Shown here one piece after another: positions 50,754 through 59,180 of a stretch of DNA of 64,000 nucleotides. The notes beneath the pieces were generated by a model. That model was not told where the DNA came from and made no database searches. It worked only from the letters and a program-made list of their open reading frames with translations. A program made the position numbers and the translations under genes. Each line of letters starts with the position of its first letter. The stretch's first letter is position 1. Source of the DNA: Streptomyces sp. 1331.2 (GTDB lineage Bacteria; Actinomycetota; Actinomycetes; Streptomycetales; Streptomycetaceae); contig NZ_OBMJ01000001.1 in assembly GCF_900199205.1 (NCBI RefSeq), positions 6,937,001 through 7,001,000 of the forward strand. Reading direction: 5' to 3'.

Positions 50754-50819
50754 TCAGGCCGCGGCCCGGGACGTGAGGGAGACCCGGACGCTGTACACGG
50801 CGGCCTTGAGCGCGGTCAT
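50754..50819 (-). CDS. Possible 21-residue leader peptide upstream of GNAT
   Basis: ATG 50819 is preceded by AGGGAGG at eight bases. It encodes MTALKAAVYSVRVSLTSRAAA and stops at TGA 50754. The following 80 bases to the GNAT gene contain GC-rich dyads, one around CGAGCTCACGCTCCCGG. A real leader or sORF would explain the unusually strong ribosome site in a 208-bp gap. It has no Cys and no amino-acid run that would point to classical attenuation. Moderate at best. Confidence 0.4.
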   Translation of the reverse strand: MTALKAAVYSVRVSLTSRAAA

Positions 50820-50882
50820 CGACCCCACCTCCCTGCTCTCCCGGTTCCTGCAACGGCACGTACGCCAACCGAGTTTACCGGG

Positions 50883-52001
50883 TCAGGTCGGCGGTAGGGG
50901 AGGCCGGGCCGGGCCCGGGCGGCGGTCGGTGGGGCGGGCCGGGGGGATGACGGCGGCTCGGAAGTCGCGCGGGCCGGTCCACAGGGCGGGGACGGCGTCG
51001 CTGCGGCGCGCCAGCTCGTACGCCACGGCCTCGTAGTTGACGCGCCAGCCGTGGAAGTGCGGCCAGGCGTCCTCGACCGGGCGTTCGCGGGGGAAGCCGG
51101 CCGCGCTGATCATCGCGACGGCGCCCAGGTACTCGGCGTAGGTCAGGCGGATCGGCACGTCCGGGTCCGGGTCCGGGTCGAAGTCGATGCGCAGTGACCG
51201 GGCGATGTCGCGCATCGCGGTGAACCCGGCGCGCAGCACCAGCCGGGCCTCGGGCGGGGCCGAGCGCGGGCACAGGGCGAGGTGCATGGCCGCGGCGTCC
51301 ATCACGGCGATCAGGCCGACCACCCAGCTGCGGTTCGGCTGCGGGGATCGGAAGGAGAGCAGCACCGGGTAGTTGGAGTGGCTCTCGCCGATGTCGGCGG
51401 CCAGGCGTTCCCAGTCCCGGTAGAGCTGGGGGAGCGCGGTCTCGGTGTCGACCAGGGACTGGCGGGCCAGCAGTTCGGGGCCCCAGGCGGGTTCGCCGGC
51501 CCGGGACTGGAGCAGGGTCACCTCGGTCTCGCGGCGCTGGTAGGCGGCGTAGAGGGTCGGCAGGTAGGAGATCTGCAGGGCGATCACCAGGGGGCCGCTG
51601 GCCGCGGCCATGAAGTCGATCGCGGACAGCTGCAGCCGCTCGCCGCTCGCGAAGCCGAGGGTGAAGAGGCTGGAGCCGGCCTCCCGGATGGCGATCGTCC
51701 AGCTGAACTCCGAGGTGCCGTGCAGCAGCAGGGTGTAGGCGAGCAGCATCCCGCTGAGCCAGACCGTGAGCATGCCCAGCAGGACCAGCGGCGCCAGCCA
51801 GGTCAGCGCCCGGTCCTGTGCGCGGTAGCCGCCGATCGGCGCGGCGGAGAGCCGCAGCACCGTCCGCAGCACCGCCCAGAGCCGGTTCACCAGGGACGAG
51901 TAGAGCCCTCGCGGGACGACCAGCGTGCGCAGGATGCTGCCGACGACCATCAGGAGCAGCAGCGCGCCGAGCACGGTGTGGATCAACCTCATGGCGCCCA
52001 T
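50883..52001 (-). CDS. Membrane protein with K+-channel-like pore region
   Basis: 372 aa from ATG 52001 (ATG 51992 possible). Membrane helix 1 about 7-28 (HTVLGALLLLMVVGSILRTL), helix 2 (LAPLVLLGMLTVWLSGMLLA), a re-entrant-like segment EFSWTIAIREAGSSLFTLGF, then a third helix (ASGPLVIALQISYLPTLYAA), and a 220-residue cytosolic part. SSLFTLGFASGE recalls the TxGYG filter of two-TM potassium channels but lacks a true TVGYG. Widespread uncharacterised actinobacterial family. Ion conduction is speculative. Confidence 0.75.
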   Translation of the reverse strand: MGAMRLIHTVLGALLLLMVVGSILRTLVVPRGLYSSLVNRLWAVLRTVLRLSAAPIGGYRAQDRALTWLAPLVLLGMLTVWLSGMLLAYTLLLHGTSEFSWTIAIREAGSSLFTLGFASGERLQLSAIDFMAAASGPLVIALQISYLPTLYAAYQRRETEVTLLQSRAGEPAWGPELLARQSLVDTETALPQLYRDWERLAADIGESHSNYPVLLSFRSPQPNRSWVVGLIAVMDAAAMHLALCPRSAPPEARLVLRAGFTAMRDIARSLRIDFDPDPDPDVPIRLTYAEYLGAVAMISAAGFPRERPVEDAWPHFHGWRVNYEAVAYELARRSDAVPALWTGPRDFRAAVIPPARPTDRRPGPARPPLPPT

Positions 52002-52307
52002 TCTGACGGTCGTTCGGCGTGGCCGTGGCGTCGGGCACCCGGCTCGGCGGGCGCCGGTCCGGTAGGCCTCGGAGTGTCGCACCGAATCCGGCGGCGATGG
52101 GCCGCGGCACTGCCGGCACTGCTGGTGCTGCTGCTCTGTGCCGCCTCCGGGCAGGCCGTCGCCGCCGACGGCGACCCCGCTCAGGTCAGCCCCGGCGCTT
52201 CGGCCCCCGGGCGCGCGGGCGGGGACCGTTCGACTGGCGCTCCGTCAACCCCGGGGGCGCGCGTTATTCGGTGGCGGGCGTGTTCGCCCGGCGGTGATGA
52301 TCACGGG
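52002..52307 (+). other. Gap containing an in-frame signal-peptide-like extension of the GNAT frame
   Basis: 306 bp. GTG 52074 opens a frame in phase with the GNAT gene, beginning SHRIRRRWAAALPALLVLLL then CAASGQAVAADGDPAQ, which looks exactly like a signal peptide, continuing without stop into the GNAT start at 52308. Another frame ends VNPGGARYSVAGVFARR then TGA at 52295. Most likely the remnant of a small secreted-protein gene, possibly frameshifted. Confidence 0.4.
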
Positions 52308-52874
52308 ATGCCTGTCTTCCTGGAAACCGGGCGGCTCGTGCTGCGCCCGTTCGCCGACACCGAAGCCGACGTCGACGGCCTGTTCGCCCTGGACAGCGAC
52401 CCCGAGGTCATGCGCTTCATCAACGGCGGCAAGCCGACGACCCGCGAGGCGATCCGGGCCCGTACCCTGCCGCGGCTGCTCCACGACCACCCGTCCATCG
52501 GCACCCGCGGCTTCTGGGCCGCCGAGGAGAAGGCCACCGGCACCTTCCTCGGCTGGTTCGAGCTGCGCCCGCTCACCGAGGACGGCCCGCTGGAGGTCGA
52601 GCTCGGCTACCGGCTGAATCGCTCCGCCTGGGGCAGGGGCTACGCCACCGAGGGGGCGCGGGCGCTGATCGACAAGGCCTTCACGGACCTCGGGGTCCAG
52701 CGGGTCACCGCGAACACGATGGCGGTGAACACCCGGTCCCGGCGGGTGATGGAGAAGTCGGGCCTGTCCTTCCTCCGGAGCTTCACCGGAGACTGGCCCG
52801 ACGCGATCCCGGGATCCGAACACGGCGAGGTCGAGTACGACCTCCTCCGCACCACCTGGGAGCAGCGGTCGTAG
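52308..52874 (+). CDS. GNAT N-acetyltransferase (RimJ/RimL-like)
   Basis: 188 aa from ATG 52308. Family opening FLETGRLVLRPFADTEADVD, GYRLNRSAWGRGYATEGARA as the acetyl-CoA pyrophosphate loop, and VTANTMAVNTRSRRVMEKSG. These match RimJ/RimL-type N-terminal or small-molecule acetyltransferases. No strong ribosome site; see the preceding entry for the open frame upstream. A terminator follows at 52927. Confidence 0.87.
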   Translation: MPVFLETGRLVLRPFADTEADVDGLFALDSDPEVMRFINGGKPTTREAIRARTLPRLLHDHPSIGTRGFWAAEEKATGTFLGWFELRPLTEDGPLEVELGYRLNRSAWGRGYATEGARALIDKAFTDLGVQRVTANTMAVNTRSRRVMEKSGLSFLRSFTGDWPDAIPGSEHGEVEYDLLRTTWEQRS

Positions 52875-52926
52875 CACCCTCGACACCTCGCCGAAGAGCA
52901 AAGCAGTAGCCGGCGATGCTCCCCGA

Positions 52927-52958
52927 CGACCCTCCGAGCCGGGTGGCTCGGGGGGTCG
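52927..52958 (+). terminator. Terminator after the GNAT gene
   Basis: CGACCCTCCGAGCC (52927-52940) pairs with GGCTCGGGGGGTCG (52945-52958), one mismatch/wobble, loop GGGT, followed by TT. Confidence 0.82.
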
Positions 52959-52963
52959 TTCCA

Positions 52964-53007
52964 TTGACAGGAGGGGTGGCTCCGCTGGATTCTAAGCAAG
53001 CGCTTAG
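52964..53007 (+). promoter_or_regulatory. Promoter and operator of the phosphotransferase/acyl-CoA dehydrogenase operon
   Basis: TTGACA (52964-52969), 18-bp spacer, GATTCT (52988-52993). The 16-bp dyad CTAAGC-AAGC-GCTTAG (52992-53007) overlaps the -10/start region. TetR-type regulators of acyl-CoA metabolism often use such AAGC-centred dyads; no regulator gene is adjacent. Confidence 0.65.
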
Positions 53008-53048
53008 TCAACGAGACGGAACCGAATCGACTTCCGAGGAGCCGCCCG

Positions 53049-54089
53049 ATGTCCGAGACCCCCGCCGCCCCGCCCGGGGTGGACCTGGCGCGGCTGCGCG
53101 CCCACCTGGAGCGGGAGCTACCCGGGGTCGTCCACGGGCCGCTGCGGGCCGAGCTGATCGAGGGGGGCCGTTCGAACCTGACCTACGTCCTGTCCGACGG
53201 GGTCTCCCGCTGGGTGCTGCGCCGGCCGCCGCTGGGGCACGTGCTCGCGACCGCGCACGACATGGGGCGGGAGTACCGGGTGATGTCGGCGCTGCGCGGC
53301 ACCGGGGTTCCGGTCCCCGGGATGCTGCTGTTCGACCAGGGCGAGGACGTGCTCGGTGCGCCCTGGTACCTCATGGAGCACGTGACCGGCACCGCGCACC
53401 GGGACGCCGCGCCGCTGGCTGCGCTCGGTGCGCAGCGGGTCGCCGCGCTCGGGCGGCAGCTGGTCGAGACCCTGGCCGAGCTGCACCGGATCGACCCGGC
53501 GGCCGTCGGCCTCGCCGACTTCGGGCACCCCGAGGGGTACCTGGAGCGCCAGCTGCGCCGCTGGTCCAAGCAGCTCGCCGCCTCCCGCAGCCGTGACCTG
53601 CCCCAGCTCGACCGGCTGCACGCCGCGCTCGCCGAGCGGCTGCCGGCCTCGCCCGCGCCCGCCCTCGTGCACGGGGACTACCGGCTGGACAACGTCCTGG
53701 TGAACGAGACCGCGGACGGGGGCGACACCATCACCGCCGTCCTCGACTGGGAGATGTCCACCCTGGGCGACCCGCTCACCGACATCGGCCTGCTGGTGAT
53801 GTACACCGAGCTGGCCGGCGTCGGCGGGGGCATCATCCCCTCCGCGATGACCGCCCCCGGCTTCCCCAAGGCCGACGAACTGGTCGCGCACTACGCCGAG
53901 TCGACCGGCCGGCAGGCCGCCGACCTGGACTGGTACGTCGCCTTCGCGTCCTTCAAGCTGGCCGCCGTCGCCGAGGGCATCCACTACCGCTTCCAGCAGG
54001 GCCGCACCCTGGGCGCGGGCTTCGAACGCGCGGGCGAGATGGCCCCGATCCTCGCCCGGCACGGCCTGAGCACCCTCAAGGAGAACTGA
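53049..54089 (+). CDS. APH-family phosphotransferase (ACAD10-type kinase)
   Basis: 346 aa; GAGGAG before ATG. Kinase-like fold: N-lobe EGGRSNLTYVLSDGVSRWVL and RRPPLGHVL, catalytic loop PALVHGDYRLDNVLVN (HGDxxxxN) and DWEMSTLGDPLTDIGLL (metal Asp). It resembles the phosphotransferase half of human ACAD10/11, whose kinase domain phosphorylates 4-hydroxyacyl-CoAs. Three bases separate it from the acyl-CoA dehydrogenase gene, reproducing the ACAD10/11 pairing as two genes. A matching role in 4-hydroxy acid catabolism is an inference. Confidence 0.92.
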   Translation: MSETPAAPPGVDLARLRAHLERELPGVVHGPLRAELIEGGRSNLTYVLSDGVSRWVLRRPPLGHVLATAHDMGREYRVMSALRGTGVPVPGMLLFDQGEDVLGAPWYLMEHVTGTAHRDAAPLAALGAQRVAALGRQLVETLAELHRIDPAAVGLADFGHPEGYLERQLRRWSKQLAASRSRDLPQLDRLHAALAERLPASPAPALVHGDYRLDNVLVNETADGGDTITAVLDWEMSTLGDPLTDIGLLVMYTELAGVGGGIIPSAMTAPGFPKADELVAHYAESTGRQAADLDWYVAFASFKLAAVAEGIHYRFQQGRTLGAGFERAGEMAPILARHGLSTLKEN

Positions 54090-54092
54090 CCG

Positions 54093-55325
54093 ATGGACTT
54101 CGCGTACGACGCCCGGACGAACGAACTCCGCGAGCAGCTGCTCGCCTTCATGGACGCGCACGTCCACCCGGCCGAGGCCGTCCTCGCCGAACAGCTCGCC
54201 GACCCGGCCCGCGAGCGCTGGGCCGTCCCCCCGGTCGTCGCCGACCTGCAGGCGGAGGCGCGCAAGCAGGGGCTGTGGAACCTCTTCTTCGTGGACCAGC
54301 ACGGCCTCCCGGGCGAGCACGGCGCCGGCCTGACCAACCTGCAGTACGCTCCGCTCGCCGAAATCACCGGCCGCAGCCCGCAGTTGGCCCCGGCCGCGCT
54401 CAACTGCGCGGCCCCCGACACCGGCAACATGGAGCTGCTCGCCCAGTTCGGCAGCGCCGAGCAGCGCGAGCGCTGGCTGCGGCCCCTGCTGGACGCCGAG
54501 ATCCGCTCCGCCTTCGCGATGACCGAGCCCGAGGTGGCCTCCTCGGACGCCACCAACATCGCCACCCGGATCGAGCGGGACGGCGACGAGTACGTGATCA
54601 ACGGCCGCAAGTGGTACATCACCGGGGCGATGAACCCGCAGTGCCGGATCCTCATCGTGATGGGCAAGACCGACCCGGCCGCCGAACCGCACCGCCAGCA
54701 GAGCATGGTGCTCGTCCCGCGCGACACCCCCGGTGTCACCGTCAAGCGCGGCATGACGGTCTTCGGCTACGACGACGCCGACCACGGCGGCCACGCCGAG
54801 GTGCTGTTCGAGGACGTCCGCGTCCCGGTCGGCAACCTGATCGGCGAGGAGGGGACGGGCTTCGCCATCGCCCAGGCCCGGCTGGGCCCGGGCCGGATCC
54901 ACCACTGCATGCGCGCCATCGGCATCGCCGAGCGGGCGCTGGAGCTGATGTGCCGCCGGGCGGGGGAGCGGGTCGCCTTCGGCAAGCCGCTCGCCGAGCA
55001 GGGCGTGGTCCAGGACTGGATCGCCGAGTCCCGGGTCCGCATCGAGCAGCTGCGGCTGCTGGTGCTCAAGACCGCCTGGCTGATGGACACCGTCGGCAAC
55101 CGGGGCGCGCACACCGAGATCCAGGCGATCAAGATCGCCACCCCGCGCACCGTCGAGTGGATCCTGGACAAGGCCGTCCAGGCCCACGGCGCCGCCGGTG
55201 TCAGCCAGGACACCCCGCTCGCCCAGCTCTGGGCGGGCAACCGCACCCTGCGGCTGGCCGACGGCCCGGACGAGGTGCACAAGCGCTCGCTGGCCCGCCG
55301 GGAGCTGAAGCAGTACCGGAGGTGA
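54093..55325 (+). CDS. Acyl-CoA dehydrogenase, ACAD10/11-like
   Basis: 410 aa. FAD and substrate motifs: SAFAMTEPEVASSDATNIAT, NGRKWYITGAMNPQCRILIV, GFAIAQARLGPGRIHHCMRA, ALELMCRRAGERVAFGKPLA and QAHGAAGVSQDTPLAQLWAG. An acidic catalytic base near the QAHGA/GVSQD region is expected. Oxidises acyl-CoA to enoyl-CoA with electron transfer flavoprotein. Paired with the kinase gene, it may process 4-phosphoacyl-CoA intermediates. Confidence 0.94.
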   Translation: MDFAYDARTNELREQLLAFMDAHVHPAEAVLAEQLADPARERWAVPPVVADLQAEARKQGLWNLFFVDQHGLPGEHGAGLTNLQYAPLAEITGRSPQLAPAALNCAAPDTGNMELLAQFGSAEQRERWLRPLLDAEIRSAFAMTEPEVASSDATNIATRIERDGDEYVINGRKWYITGAMNPQCRILIVMGKTDPAAEPHRQQSMVLVPRDTPGVTVKRGMTVFGYDDADHGGHAEVLFEDVRVPVGNLIGEEGTGFAIAQARLGPGRIHHCMRAIGIAERALELMCRRAGERVAFGKPLAEQGVVQDWIAESRVRIEQLRLLVLKTAWLMDTVGNRGAHTEIQAIKIATPRTVEWILDKAVQAHGAAGVSQDTPLAQLWAGNRTLRLADGPDEVHKRSLARRELKQYRR

Positions 55326-55342
55326 CGGAAGTACTAGGGGTG

Positions 55343-55384
55343 TCATACCTGGGTATCCAGGGGCCGGTTGGCTCCCCGGTATGA
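55343..55384. promoter_or_regulatory. Inverted repeat between the acyl-CoA dehydrogenase and secreted hydrolase genes
   Basis: TCATACC (55343-55349) and GGTATGA (55378-55384), with an inner GGGGCC/GGCTCCCC pairing. It could be the terminator of the operon or an operator for the next gene. Confidence 0.45.
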
Positions 55385-55451
55385 CGGCTGCGGCCCGTCC
55401 CCGCCCGTAGTGTCCTGCGTGTCCGACCGATCGGAAACGAGGAGACAGAAC

Positions 55452-56735
55452 ATGGGCAGTGGGGGACGGGCCGTGGCGGCGGTCCTGTTGGCGGCGACGG
55501 CGGTGCTGGGCGGCGCGGTCGGTGCGCCCGGGGCGGTGGCGGCGGCGCCGGAGGGCGGCAACACCGGGAAGCAGGCGCGGGCGTGGCTGCCGGAGCCGAG
55601 CGGGCCGTACCCGATCGGGACCACCGCGCTGCGCCTGACCGATGCCGCCCGGGAGGACCCGTGGCAGCCCGGGCGCCGGCGCGAACTGATGGTCAGCCTC
55701 TGGTACCCGACCGCCCGCCCGGCCGGGCCCACCGACAGCGCGCCGTACATGGCGCCCGCCGCCGGAGAGCACTTCGGCGGGCCCGCCGGTGTCGGTCTGA
55801 TCAACTACGGCACGGCGCCGGGCCGCACCGACTGGTCGGCGATCCGCACCCCCGCCCGCGCGGACGCCCCCGCCCTGCCCGGCGGCCCGCGCCCGGTGGT
55901 GCTCTACTCGCCCGGCCTGGGCGACCCGCGCACCTGGGGGACGGCGCTCGTCGAGGACCTGGTCTCGCGCGGCTACGTCGTGGTCACCGTCGACCACACC
56001 TACGAGGCCTCCGAAGTCGCCTTCCCCGACGGCGAACTGGCCACCTCCGTGCTCCCCGGCATGCTCGGCCAGCCGGACCTGGACATCGGCGCCGTGCTGC
56101 GCAAGCTCATGGCCACGCGAGTGGACGACACCCGCTTCGTGCTGGACCAGCTGGCCGGGCTGGGCACCAGGGCGGACCTGCCGAGCGGCGTGGCCGGGGC
56201 GCTCGACCTGGACCGGATCGGCATGGTCGGCCACTCGGCGGGCGGCTTCACCGCCCTCCAGACCATGCACGACGACCGGCGGATCACGGCCGGGATCAAC
56301 CTGGACGGCCAAATGCACTTCCCCGGCCCGGACGGCCACACCGGCGTCCAGCTGCCCAGCGTCGCCGAGGACGGCCTGGACCGGCCCTTCCTGCTGATGG
56401 GCACCCGCAGCGACGACTCCGGCAGCTACCACCAGCAGCCCGGCTGGGACGCCCTCTGGCAGCACAGCACCGGCTGGCACGCCGACCTCACCCTCGAAGG
56501 CTCCCGGCACGGCTCCTACACCGACGGCCAGTCCCTGCTGCCCCAACTCGCCCGACAGGGCGCGCTCACCCCGGACCAGCTGCTCGCGGACGTCGGCACC
56601 ATCCGGCCCGGCCGCGCCGAACTCGCCACCCGCTGGTACGTCGCCTCCTTCTTCGACCGCTGGCTGCGCGGCCACGACGACCACCTGCTGGACGGGCCCT
56701 CGCCGCGCTTCCCGGAAATGTCCTACGAGCGCTAG
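55452..56735 (+). CDS. Secreted alpha/beta hydrolase (PAF-acetylhydrolase/lipase-like)
   Basis: 427 aa; GAGGAGA before ATG. Signal peptide (AVAAVLLAATAVLGGAVGAP). Lipase box GHSAGG with Ser262, base His353 (SRHGSYTD), acid in MGTRSDDSG or nearby. The start of the mature region, GPYPIGTTALRLTD-REL-VSLWYPT, matches bacterial platelet-activating-factor acetylhydrolase-like esterases. Extracellular; substrate probably an acyl ester. Confidence 0.9.
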   Translation: MGSGGRAVAAVLLAATAVLGGAVGAPGAVAAAPEGGNTGKQARAWLPEPSGPYPIGTTALRLTDAAREDPWQPGRRRELMVSLWYPTARPAGPTDSAPYMAPAAGEHFGGPAGVGLINYGTAPGRTDWSAIRTPARADAPALPGGPRPVVLYSPGLGDPRTWGTALVEDLVSRGYVVVTVDHTYEASEVAFPDGELATSVLPGMLGQPDLDIGAVLRKLMATRVDDTRFVLDQLAGLGTRADLPSGVAGALDLDRIGMVGHSAGGFTALQTMHDDRRITAGINLDGQMHFPGPDGHTGVQLPSVAEDGLDRPFLLMGTRSDDSGSYHQQPGWDALWQHSTGWHADLTLEGSRHGSYTDGQSLLPQLARQGALTPDQLLADVGTIRPGRAELATRWYVASFFDRWLRGHDDHLLDGPSPRFPEMSYER

Positions 56736-57141
56736 CGATCGGGCGACCTTTTGCCCCGGGGCCGGGGCGGGTCGGCCGGTGAAATTCCGTCAGGGAAAGG
56801 TGGGCCGGAGGGGGTTGCGGGGAATGCGGAACAGTATTCCGATCCGTATTCAGTGAATGGCTACGCGCGTTGTTTCCCTTCCTCCGGGGGTGCCTTTGCC
56901 TGCACGGACGCCCTCCTTAATCATTCCTTACCCTTCGCCGTTGACCAGTGTTCATCAGCTCTGATTTCCTTCATGCCCAGGCAGCGAAAAACCGACGGGC
57001 AGTCAATTTCCGGGTGTACGGAAGAATCCGAACCGGAGTCGACTCCCCGTCGGAATCCGCCGCCATCCCTTCCCCACAAAGGGATCGTCCGCGGCACCCC
57101 GAAGCCGCGGACGATCGGCAGCAGAGAGGGCACCCTCACCC
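56736..57141. other. Gene-free leader region of the protease-like gene
   Basis: 406 bp, more AT-rich than its surroundings between 56820 and 57000 (for example AACAGTATTCCGATCCGTAT), so probably promoter and a long 5' leader. No frame has coding character. A perfect hairpin closes the leader (next entry). Confidence 0.55.
57083..57116 (+). promoter_or_regulatory. Leader hairpin 25 bp before the protease-like gene
   Basis: GATCGTCCGCGG (57083-57094) and CCGCGGACGATC (57105-57116), a perfect 12-bp stem with a 10-nt loop, upstream of the ATG at 57142. May stabilise the transcript or regulate initiation. Confidence 0.6.
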
Positions 57142-59040
57142 ATGGGTCACTCCCGAAGGATCCGACGCGCGAAGTACGCAGCGCTCACCGGCATGGCGTC
57201 GCTTGCGCTCGCCGCCGCCGGCCTGGCCGGCGTGGCCGGCCCGGCCTCCGCGCAGGACATCTCCGGCTCGACGGGCAGCGCCGGCAACGAGTTCAACCCC
57301 TGGAGCCCGCAGGCCGGCCACCCCTACCGGCACGGCGCGGTACCCGGCATGTCCCAGCACGAGAACTACAAGAAGTGGCTCGCCGAGCACAACCAGGCCG
57401 CGGCCACCGGCCAGCAGACCCTGTCCTACGGCGGCGGGGTCGACGGCATCGGCGTGCAGAGCGGGCACTCCAAGGTCTACCTGATCTTCTACGGCAACCA
57501 GTGGGGCACCCAGACCACCGACGCCAACGGGAACGCCAAGTTCTCCGGCGACTCGGCCGGCGCGGCCGGCGCCACCCAGCAGATGTTCAAGGGCATCGGC
57601 ACCAACGGCGAGACCTGGTCCGCCGACCTGACCCAGTGGTGCGACGGCCCCAACGTCGCCACCGGCGCCGTCAGCTGCCCCTCCAACGCCAACTTCATCC
57701 CGTACCAGAGCGGCGGCGTCCTGTCCGGCGTCTGGTACGACAACGCCGCCGCCTCGCCGAGCCAGGCCACCGGCAACCAGCTCGCCCAGGAGGCCGTCAA
57801 GGCGGCCGGCCACTTCGGCAACACCACCGCCGCCGCCAACCGGGACGCGTACTACATCGTCCTGTCGCCGCACGGCACCAACCCGGACGACTACCAGAAC
57901 CCGACCACCGGGTACTGCGCCTGGCACGACTGGAACGGCGACACCACCCTCACCGGCGGTGCGGCGAGCTCGCCCTACGGCGACATCGCCTTCTCCAACC
58001 AGCCGTACAACATCGACGCGGGCGCCAACTGCGGCGTCGGCTTCGTCAACTCGCCCGGCACGCTGGACGGTTGGACGATGACCCTCGGCCACGAGTGGCA
58101 CGAGATGATGTCCGACCAGAACCCGGCCGGCGGCTGGACCAACCACGTCTCGGGCAGCAGCTACAACGGCCAGGAGAACTCCGACGAGTGCGCCTGGATC
58201 AGGCCCGGCAGCACCGGCGGCGCCGCCAACATCTCCTTCGGCTCCTTCGGCAGCTACGCCGAGCAGGCCAGCTGGTCCAACGACACCAACTCCTGCGCGA
58301 TCTCGCACACCATCCTGACCCACGGCAACACGGTCACCGTCACCAACCCGGGCAACCAGTCCGGCACCGTCGGCACCGCCGCCAGCCTGCAGATCGCGGC
58401 CACCGACTCGGCCTCCGGCCAGACCCTCACCTACTCGGCCACCGGCCTGCCGGCCGGCCTGTCGATCAACTCCTCGACCGGCCTGATCTCCGGCACCCCG
58501 ACCGCCGCCGGCACCACCAGCGTCACGGTCACCGCGACCGACACCACCGGCGCCGCCGGCAGCACCAGCTTCAGCTGGACCGAGTCCACCACCGGAGGCG
58601 GCGGCAACGCCGTCACCAACGGCGGCTTCGAGGCCGGCAGCCTGACCGGCTGGACCGCCGCCGGCAGCACCTCCGCCACCACCGGCGCCGCCCACACCGG
58701 CAGCTACGGCGCCATGGTCGGCTCCACCAACCCGACCGGGGACTCCTCGATCGCCCAGACCTTCACCGCGCCGACCGGCTCCAGCAAGGTGTCCTTCTGG
58801 TACAGCAACACCTGCGACGACACCGTCACCTACGACTGGGCCACCGCCACCCTGAAGGACAACACCACCGGCACGACCACCACGGTCCTCGCCAAGACCT
58901 GCACCACCACCGGCACCTGGACCAACAAGACGGCGACCGTCACCCCGGGCCACTCCTACACCCTCACCCTGAGCAACCACGACGACAACTACCCGGGTGA
59001 CCCGACCTACACCTACTACGACGACGTGACCGTCTCCTGA
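57142..59040 (+). CDS. Secreted protease-like protein with HEWHE motif, Ig (He_PIG) and C-terminal beta domains
   Basis: 632 aa. Signal peptide (IRRAKYAALTGMASLALAAA to about ASA), then a 350-residue domain with H317-E-W-H320-E321 and D325 (TLGHEWHEMMSDQNPAGGW), later ENSDECAWIRPG. The HExxE-D arrangement recalls the HELAEAVTD motif of EXORDIUM/phosphate-induced-like and related zinc-peptidase-like folds, not a standard HExxH. Residues about 398-485 are a putative Ig He_PIG repeat (YSATGLPAGLSINSSTGLIS), and about 490-632 a jelly-roll-like module (NGGFEAGSLTGWTAAGST). Activity untested by sequence alone. Confidence 0.82.
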   Translation: MGHSRRIRRAKYAALTGMASLALAAAGLAGVAGPASAQDISGSTGSAGNEFNPWSPQAGHPYRHGAVPGMSQHENYKKWLAEHNQAAATGQQTLSYGGGVDGIGVQSGHSKVYLIFYGNQWGTQTTDANGNAKFSGDSAGAAGATQQMFKGIGTNGETWSADLTQWCDGPNVATGAVSCPSNANFIPYQSGGVLSGVWYDNAAASPSQATGNQLAQEAVKAAGHFGNTTAAANRDAYYIVLSPHGTNPDDYQNPTTGYCAWHDWNGDTTLTGGAASSPYGDIAFSNQPYNIDAGANCGVGFVNSPGTLDGWTMTLGHEWHEMMSDQNPAGGWTNHVSGSSYNGQENSDECAWIRPGSTGGAANISFGSFGSYAEQASWSNDTNSCAISHTILTHGNTVTVTNPGNQSGTVGTAASLQIAATDSASGQTLTYSATGLPAGLSINSSTGLISGTPTAAGTTSVTVTATDTTGAAGSTSFSWTESTTGGGGNAVTNGGFEAGSLTGWTAAGSTSATTGAAHTGSYGAMVGSTNPTGDSSIAQTFTAPTGSSKVSFWYSNTCDDTVTYDWATATLKDNTTGTTTTVLAKTCTTTGTWTNKTATVTPGHSYTLTLSNHDDNYPGDPTYTYYDDVTVS

Positions 59041-59058
59041 CGATCTCGACGCCACAAC

Positions 59059-59091
59059 GCACCGGGGTGGGCCCAGCGCCCGCCCCGGTGC
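59059..59091 (+). terminator. Terminator after the protease-like gene
   Basis: GCACCGGGGTGGGC (59059-59072) with GCCCGCCCCGGTGC (59078-59091), one wobble, followed by GTTTAT. Confidence 0.85.
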
Positions 59092-59180
59092 CGTTTATCT
59101 GTCGGGGGGACAGGGGGGATCCGAATCGGCTGCCGGAACGTCCAACCGGCACCGCTCGCACAACGGCAAAAGGAACCACC

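Noticed and set aside
53118..56684. 1188-codon minus-strand open frame
   Set aside because: Antisense shadow of the phosphotransferase, acyl-CoA dehydrogenase and esterase genes.
59059..59091. Inverted repeat after the protease-like gene as an operator for the lipoprotein
   Set aside because: GC-rich stem followed by T-rich bases directly after a stop codon fits a terminator better.
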